From positions 45,804-109,803 of the forward strand of contig WRNE01000001.1 of assembly GCA_009776725.1 (NCBI GenBank): DNA of 64,000 nucleotides. Reading direction: 5' to 3'. This DNA is from Coriobacteriia bacterium. Lineage in GTDB: Bacteria > Actinomycetota > Coriobacteriia > Coriobacteriales > UBA8131. Shown piece by piece: positions 14,301 to 23,300 of the stretch. Within the stretch, counting starts at the first letter, position 1. Every line of letters begins with the position of its first letter. Under the pieces are notes generated by a model. It was not told where the DNA came from. It saw nothing but the letters and a program-made list of their open reading frames with translations, and ran no database searches. A program made the position numbers and the translations under genes.

Positions 14301-17300
14301 TCGATGTTGCCTCGACTGCGACGTCCCTCGCCGAGCGGACGTCTCCGGCCAATCCCGCTGTAACAGCGTTTTGAAAGACCAGGACTGATATGTCGCCTGC
14401 CACGCCGACAGTCCCCCCGCCGCCGAAGCCGATGGCCAGCATTATCAAGTCATCCTCGGCGCTTGCACTGACAGTGACGTCGCCCCGAGCATTGACTGTC
14501 CCGCCAAGCAAGGCCTCGACAGTCTTATCGAATACCAAGACTAAGACGGTAGCCCCGACCCCGACCGTCCCACCGCCGCCTAAGGCTCCTGCCAAGTCAA
14601 GGATGAACGTGTCATCGGCAGCAGATACCAAGACGTTGTTCTGGGCGGTCAGGGATGCCGTGTCGACGATTGCCCGAACGGTGTTGCCGACCACTAAGGT
14701 GTTGATCACCCCGGCTACCCCGGCTGTGCCGCCGACAGCGCCAGAAATCGAGATGGTCAAGATGTCTTCTTTGCTGGTAGCCAAGGCATTGATGTCCCAA
14801 CCGCTGCTTAAGGTCACGTCATTTGCTACATGTGTCTCTACAGTGTTGTTCAAGATCGTTGCCGAGATGGTGGCGCCGACTCCGGCAGTACTACCGAAGC
14901 CGAAAGCCCCACCAGCCACATAGATGCCAGAATCTAGATCAGACAGGATGTCGATCGAGCTCCCGGCAGACAGCACCGCCCCCTCGGCGATGATTGCCAT
15001 TATCGTACTCTGGCCCACAGTCACTGGTATAACACCGGCTACGCCAGCTGTTTGGGCCGCCCCCAAGGCAAAACCGATTATCAGGTCCCAGTTCTCTCCC
15101 AGTGCCTGAATTGTTATGTTACCGGTGTCCGATATCAGCTGAGCAAGCCTGTTTATGGATGTTTTGGCAGTTTGGTTAAATACATTGACTATGACAGTAG
15201 CCCCAACGCCTGCAGTGTCTGCTGCGGCAAGGCTCATGCCAATAAGCAGTATCCAGCTTTTGTTCGATGAGGCGACATCGATGTCCCGCCTGGCCTTGAC
15301 CTGGCTTCCAACCCCTATTTCGACGAGGGCTTGGCTGTTGGTGATCGTCACGTTTATAGACGCAGCCAAGGCGAAGTCGCCCGAGGTTGCAGAGACCGAG
15401 GCAAGGGCGCTGATCAGCTTTTCGACGACCAAGGCTTGGATTGTAACAGCCCCAAAGCTTTGGATGTCAGCTGAGGCACCGATGATCGTCTGTACCTTAG
15501 TGTTGGAAATGATGACTGAGACAGTGCCTCCGATGGCAGCATTGCCGCCGGTCACGGCAATCGAGAAAGCCGGGTTTAGCAGGTAGCTGTCAGATGTTGC
15601 AGTGATCGTGACATCGCCTTTGGTAGTCGAAAGCGAGCTCGATCCGAACTGCGCCAGTACCTGGTTATTCATTACTATGACGTTGATGGCGCCTCCACCG
15701 GCCACCCCAGAGTCTGCAGTCGATATTGCGGCTGCAAAGGTAATAACGAGGAAATCGTTGGCCTGGGCGGCGTTTTGGGTGTAAGTGCCAGCGGTGACAG
15801 TCCCGCCGTCCCCGACAATGGCTTTCACAGAGCTGTTGTTGACCAGTGTGGCCAGTGTCAGGCCCACAGCAACAGAGGCCGGCGAGACAGAGAGGGAGCC
15901 TGCGATGATCCTTGCTGTGGCTGTGTCCTCCGCATTGATTACGATGTCGTCTTCGATCAGGAAGCTGGCATTGCCTCCGATCAGCACCCGGATCTCGGTA
16001 TTGTAGTAGATGACTGCGAACGACCCGGCTATGCTGACGTCGCTGTCCCCGCTAGGCGAAGAGATCGCCCCGGCAATAGCCTCGGCGTAATAGTTGTTCG
16101 AGCTTAAGAAGTTCAGCAGGTCGATGGCAGACAACAGTGTGTCTGTGCTGATGTTTATGGTAATAGTGTAGGAGTCTTTGGGTTTGCCTGTGTCTTTGTC
16201 CTTCTCCCGCTTGATATCGATAATGCCGGCTGGGTCGGCTTGGTTGTCCGACGAGTCTGTGATGAGGAAGCTGAGGTCAACGGTCGGTGTGAAGTCAGCA
16301 AAGGTCACAGCGATTTTTTCAGCTGTTATCGTCAGCGTCTTGCCGCTGACCCTGACATCGTCGCCGATCACGACTTCGACGGTATTGTTGGCATAGACCA
16401 GGGCAAACGAGGCGCCAATGCCAACCGAGGTGCCTTTGGAAACCGATACGGCGCCTGCCCGGACCGCCAGTTTGGATTTGTCTGAGGAGCTGGCCTCGAT
16501 CTCGCTGCCGCTGATGACGGTATCGTTGGCAATCTCTACCCGGGTACTGGCATTGGAAATGACGATGGCGACAGCCCCCGAGATAGTGACTGTGCTGTCA
16601 CTGCCAGAAACCGATCCGGCTATCGCCTGGGCAGCTAGCGCACCGCGGTAGACCTTATCCATATTCTGGGTCGTTTTAGCCTGTACATGTACGCCGCCAG
16701 GCTCGGAGCCGTCAGGGCTGACTGCGATCGGGCTTGTGACGCTTCCCGCCAGATAAGCCAGGGCCTCGTTGTTGTTTATCGACAAGGCCACAGCCAGGGC
16801 TACTGAGTTCGACGAGTCGGCAAGGCTCATAGCCATGCCTGTAGCCCGGGTCCGGAAGTTGCCGTTGTTGTCGGCCAGCTCCAACAGGCCATAGGCCTCG
16901 ATCGAGCCGCTGATATTCGCAGTCGCCTTATGGTTGGTGATGTTTACCCCCACGGCTGCCGCGAACATGATCTTCGACGAGCTGGTCGAAGAGGCGTTCC
17001 CAGCCACGTTCGACCCGTCCCCAGCTTGGGAGTTGGCAGTCGAGGTGGCCGTGCCTGTGGCGTCGTCGGGGGTCCCCTCGGTCTTTGCGCCTTGCGACTT
17101 CAAGGCGTTAGTCGAGGTGGAGTTGCCGTTGGAGGCCTTCTCCCCACCGTCCTTGCTCTGGTTCTTGTCTAGCTTGCCATTGACATTGTCTGCCGTCTTG
17201 TTGTCCTTGTTCAGGTTGTCGTAATCGCCGGACGCCACCTTGTTGGAGTATTCCTCGGCGCTGCCGACGCCGTCGTTGAACTTGTCGATGTTGCGCTGCA

Positions 17301-20300
17301 TGTCTGCGCCTATAGCAGTGGCGATGGCGAAGTTGTCGTCCTCGTTGTAGGTATGGGCCACCACCTGGGCTGTGCCGGCAAGGATAGCGTGGCCAAAGAA
17401 CTCGGCTCTGATCGACGAGTCGATAATGCCGACCGTTACTGCTGCGCCTACGGCTGTCTCCTCGCCGACTGAAAAACCGCTGGCCTTGGTCAGGGTATGG
17501 CCTTCTTGATAGGCATAAAGGTAGAAGTTCGTGGTCTCTGTGGCTTTCTCGGTCTTGGCCTTCAGTGTCTTGAAGTCCAGCCAGACGGTGGCGGCTGAAG
17601 CGTCGCGCATGCGTACTTCTCCGCTGGCATTGGTGACTCGGCTGCCGCTGGCGTCAAGGTATAAGGTGTACTCGTTCTTGTCGCCGTCCACGTAAATCGG
17701 ATGCCCCTTGTCGTCCAGCACTGGGGTTTCAGTCTCTTTGATGACGACGCACTCGCCGCCGGTGGTGACAATCTGCGTACCCGCCAAAACATAGGCATAG
17801 ATGTCGTTTTCGATGAGGGTCACAGCGACAGAGGCATCGATGGCGATGTCTTGGGGCTTGGAAGTCTGTTTGTTTTCTTTCTTCTGTTTGGTCAATGGGT
17901 CAGAGCCAGCCACTGAGATCGTCTCGGCGTCATGGCGTCCGACTGCCCGCAGGTCGACGCCGCCAGCTGTGATCTGCCGGTTTTGGCCGATGCCGGACTG
18001 GACTGCCATATTCGAGATCGTCAAGGCAAAGGAGGCGCCGACACCGACCGACTTGCCGCTGGAAGTGGTGTCCTGCTTGGTATTTAGCGGCTTTTCACCT
18101 TCTTGCAAGGGCCTAAACGTCGCCGTGATGCTGACATCGAAGCCTGGCATGTAGAAGCTTAAGGTATTGCCTCCGACGACCTCATAGTCCTCGATGGTTT
18201 TAGTCTGGGTGCTGCCGCTGGCATCAACATAGGTATAGATCAGCCTGTCCAGTGTATAACCGTCGCTCGGACTGACCACCACGCTGACTTTCGTGCCTTG
18301 TTTGGCTTGACTGTCCAGCAGGTCCTTGCCTTGGCTGTCAGTGGCTTTGATGCTGCCGTCGGCTGCTGTGTTGACACGCACTTGGTGTGGGTCCCCGGCA
18401 AAGAGGCCCATCAGAGTGACTATGCAGTCCTCTGACAGCTGCTTTCCCTCGGCCAAGGTCAAGGTATAGGTAAACACCAGGTCGCCATCGGCGTTCTGGC
18501 TGGGGCTGCTGATATCGATGTTTAAGGTCTCCCCAGTGTCAGAGCGCGTAATGGTCATGCCGGTGACCTTATAGCCCTCGTCTGGTTTGACTGTGATCGT
18601 AAAGGTATAGCTATAGGTCTTGGCCTCGCCTGAGCCAGCAGTGCTGCTGCTGCGTGAGACGTCGCTGATCTGCCCATGCGTGATCGTGCCGACCTCTGTC
18701 CTGTCGTCGATCTTCCGGCCGGCATAGCTGCCGGTACTTCCATCGCCGGCGTCACTGTCCCCGCCTGCTGCCTTGTGCGTGTCAGGCTCGCCGCTGGTGG
18801 TGACGGCTGCGGTCGCCACGGTTTTCTCAATGTGCGTGCCGGTGGCTTTGACCGTCAGGTTTCCAGTCAAAGCGATGGGGCTTAGACCGTCGGCGATGAC
18901 GGCCTTTGTCGACCCATTGACGATAGCTATAGCTACCGCGCCAGCCACTCCGACCGATGAGGCGCCGGCACCAGAGACTGCCTGGGTGGTGATATCGTGG
19001 GCAGAAGGATTGACCTTTGCCGGGACTTTCAAGTTCAGCCAGTTGGAAAGGCCGTCTAGAACAGCATTCGTGAGTACCTTCCCCCCCGCCTTCAGCGCCG
19101 ATACGACGTTGGATTGCAGCGACTGCTGCCAGTTGCCTTTTATCAGGTTGACGAACTTGTCGGTATCGATCAAGTCCTTGAAAATATTCTCAGCGATTAT
19201 GCCCAGCTGCTTTTTCGCATCGTCCGTAAGGCCCGAGCCGGTGGAGGCCTTGGGCTCTGTCTGTTGGCTGCCTAAGTCGAATTGGCCCCCGATCTTGGCC
19301 AACAAAGTGTTCAAGACAAAGTCTTTCATTATCTGGAGAAGATCGTTGCTGGCCTTTTGTCCCAAGCCCTCCAGCCATTTGTTGATCTGCTCCTCGATAT
19401 CTGTGGACAAGAGCTTTTCGAGGCCGGTCCCGGAAAGCAAGGTGTTGGTCACCTCGCCAACCAAGTCCCCGATGATCTTGGCTATTGCCTGGGCGATGTC
19501 CTCTGCAAGCCCTTCGCTTAGGCCCATCGACTCAAGCAGGTCGAAGACCAGGCTGTTTACGGCCTCTGTCACGTACTTGTCCAAGATATTGATGTCTTGG
19601 TTGGCCGGATCGTCGCTAGCACTGTCTTTCTTCTTGTCCTCGATCATCCCCGCTTCGACAGTCAGGCTATATGCCTCGACCGAGCTGTCGCCGAGTATGG
19701 CCAAGGTCTCGTAAGAGACGATCGAGATGGCTACAGCGACTCCGACCCCGATCTCCGACTTGGTGGCGCTGGCATCGGCCTTGATATTGACGTCTGTCTG
19801 GCTAAGTGCCCGAATGACGATGTTCCCGTGCTCAGGCTTGTTGTCGTCGTTTAAGGAGGATACGGCGACTAATTCCAAGCCGTCTGAGACGCTGGCAACA
19901 GTGTTATTGGAGACGATTGCCAAGACGAAGCCGGCAGCGATTTGGATATTGCCTTCAGAGGTCTGGGAGCTTTGGCGCCCACTGTTCATTTGGCTGGTCT
20001 TCGAGGCACTGGTATTCGTGCTATTGGTCTGACTGGCGAGCTTGCCGCCATTGCCGATCAGTTTGTCTGCTTGTTTGTCGCTTTCCCCTTTGTTCGAGCC
20101 GCCAGGGTCGTCGGAGCTGCCAGTGCCTCCCGACGAAGGCCCCGAGCCAGTGCTGGAGTCCTTCTTTTCCTTGGAGTTGGCTCCTGCCGAACTGGCCTTC
20201 ACCGTGGACTTGGTATCGGACTTGCTGCTCGCTTCTACTGTTATATTGCGAGCCTTAACTGAACGTTTTAAGCTCGCTTGGACACTGTCGTTGACCAGCG

Positions 20301-23300
20301 AGATGCCAATAGCAGCCCCCAGCCCAACCGAACCTCCGCTAGCTGCAGCATTGGCTGCGAGCTCGCGCTTTATAGTGTTGCTGGCCTTTACAGTGAAGTC
20401 CTCGCTTAAGGCAAGCGACCCGCCTGTGCCGAGATAGGCTTCGGTATTGATCCCGCTGATCAGCAAGGCAACAGCCGGGGAGACAGAGATGCCGCCGGCG
20501 CTTCCCGCTTTGGCCTCGATCTTTTCCTCGCCACTGTGGCTTGCCGTCACACTGACAGACTTCAATGTGATGTCGTCTGCAAAAACGACTACCACTTCGT
20601 CTTCCAGATGGGCGATAACATCGATCCCGCTGATCTGGACAACTACAGCTGCCCCGATACCAGCTGTCCCGCCTTCGCTCTTGGCACTGGCATTGGCTTT
20701 TGCCGAAACCTCCTCGTACGAGTCGGCGCTGACGGTCAGGCTGCCTCCTGGCCCGCTTAAGCTGATTACAGCGCCTGCGCCGATCACCGCACGTGTCTCG
20801 AAAGAGCTGACTTGGACAGTGACTGCCCCGGCAATGCCAAAGCTGCCTTTAGAGTAGCCGGCAGCAGAGTAAGCCGATGCGGTGTTCTTCTCTTTTTCAG
20901 TACCGCTCTTGGCAGTGACTGATACAGACACTGCCTCAATGTGCGCATTGACGATAAACGCATTGTTGGTGTGCGAGGTTACCCCGACAGCGACACCGAC
21001 GCCTAGGGCAAAGCTGGAGTCTTTCTTATTATCGCTGCCTTTGTCAGAGCTAGCATCATAGTTTGGGTCTTCTTCGAACTCTGCTTTGATGCTTATTGGC
21101 CGCTCGGAATAGACTCCGTCGCTGGGCAGTGTGTACCAGTAGCGGCCCTCGGCGTCTGCGCTTATCGTTTTGGACTCGGACGCCGTCCCGCTGACCGGGA
21201 CCGAGATGACCAGTGAGCTGTCTTTTAGCCGGTAGCCTTTGTCAGGGGTGACCTTGACCTCGATCTTATCCCCATTATCAACCCTGGAAGGGGCAGTGAC
21301 GCTCCCATTGGCCGTAGTGTCACAGCTGATCTCGTAATCCTTGTCGCCTGACTCGGCGACGGTGATCCTGACCCCGATGGCTGACGCCGGTATCTCATAG
21401 AAGCCGTCGTTTGGGTTAATCGCATTCGAACCGCCAGCAGTGAAGAGGGCCTCGACGGTAAGCGTGTACTTCTTGCCGCTGCCGGTGGCCTTCTCGGACA
21501 AGTCCACTTTCAGTCTTTCCCCGGCATCGACCTTTGGGGCAACGCTGACCAGTTCACTGTCGCCAGTGACGTCGACGTCAATGGCTTTGTCAACCATTGT
21601 CACACTGACAGCCAGGTCTGATCCAGGCATTATGAAATAGAGCTTGTTGTCATCGTCTTGGAGCACGCTCACCCCGTTGACGCTAAAGGCGAGCGAGGGT
21701 TTTTTGCCGTCTTGGCTGTCTTTTACAGTAACCGTTACCTTGTCCCCGGTATTGGCCTTCTGGTTGATCGTCACGTTTGCCGCACCGGCCCCGTCCACAG
21801 TTATGGCATGGGAGTCTGCCTTGAACTTGGCTGCTACGGTGATGGCCGAGTTCAGCTGGATGCCGCTTGGCGCGTTTTGCCACACATAGAAGTCTCCGAC
21901 CTTGACCAGGTCGACAGTCTGCTTTTCGCCTGTCAGCGTGGTATATGTGGCTTTTACGCTTTCAACCAGATAACCCTGTGCCGGGGTGACCGTGAAGCGG
22001 AAAGTATTGTTGTCGACGAGGCTGACGCGCCCGTTCGCGGTTGCCGAGATGCTGATGTCCCGCTCAGACCCGTCTACGACCGTTTTGACCTTTTGCTCGT
22101 TTACGATCTCGCCGCTTTTATCCTCCTCAGAGCCTTCCTTCTTCGCGTCGTCAGTCTTCTTTGCGCTGTCCTCCTTTACCGGGGAGGCATCGGCGTTGAT
22201 CGATGACTGGGTAATTGCGTTGGCTTCCAGGCTTAACTTGCCTCCAGCCTGGATGGTGCCAGTAGTGTCGACTATCACATTGTTGTTGTTGTTGACCACA
22301 GCTACTGCTATGGCACCGGTAAGCTGGATTGAGGAAGTCTCAGACTCTGCCTTGCCGCTGGGCTTTTGGCCTTCTCCCGCTGGTATGTCGACGAACTTGG
22401 CCTCGAAGCTGACATCAGCGGCAGGCATTAAAAGCTCGTACTTCCCAGAGCTGTTCTTTTGGATGGCCAGGCTGTATGTGATTCCCTCGATGACGTACTT
22501 GGCAACCAGGCTGTTGTCTTCGAGTTTCTTTCCCGATCCGGGGTTCACCGTGACCACGACATACTGGCCGGCATCGGCGTTATTCGACTCAGGGACCACT
22601 GCTCCCCCGTCGCCTTGGTATGAGGCCAGGCTATAGGTAGTGCCGAAGTCCTTATTGTCGTCGACACTGTCCAAGCCGTTGGTGGCATCGTCTAAGACAT
22701 CAGTGGCATTGGGCTTGTTTTTGTTCACGCTGCCAAAAGCAGACGAATTGGTCTGGGGGCTGGCCTCGCCATCAGATAGCTTGACAAAGACTGCGGTCAA
22801 GGTGATGTCGGCATCGGGCATTTCAAACGAGTATGTGCCGTTGACCGCATCGATTAGGACTTCGACCGTGTCAGTCGCCCCGGCTGGCAGGTAAGAGGCC
22901 TTCAGGGAGGCCAGCTTGTACCCGTCTGCCGGGCTTACGGTGATATTTAGCGACTCGCCTGCCTTTAGCCTTTGGGGAGCAGAGACCGCCCCGTTCTCCA
23001 CGGCTTGGGCATTGATCTTGTGCCCGTCGCTTTCAGCTATGCTGTCCTCGGCCTTTTTCAGCTTGGAGCTGTCGTCGTCTGTGAGCTTTCCTAGCAGGCC
23101 TTTGAAAATGCTGCTTAAAATATCGGTGATCTGCTTCAATGAGCCGCCGTCGGAGTCTTTGTCGTCGTCCTTCTTCTCCGAGGGCTTGTTGTTGGCAACT
23201 GCGCTGGTAGTGACCCGTTCGTCAGCATTGGCCTGCAAAGTGATGTCGCCGCCGGCCTTAAGCGACGCACTAGCCAGTACCTTTACCCAAACATCCTGCA

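Noticed and set aside
18773..19714. 313-codon plus-strand open frame
   Set aside because: Composition and lack of ribosome site mark it as antisense to the continuous minus-strand coding frame.
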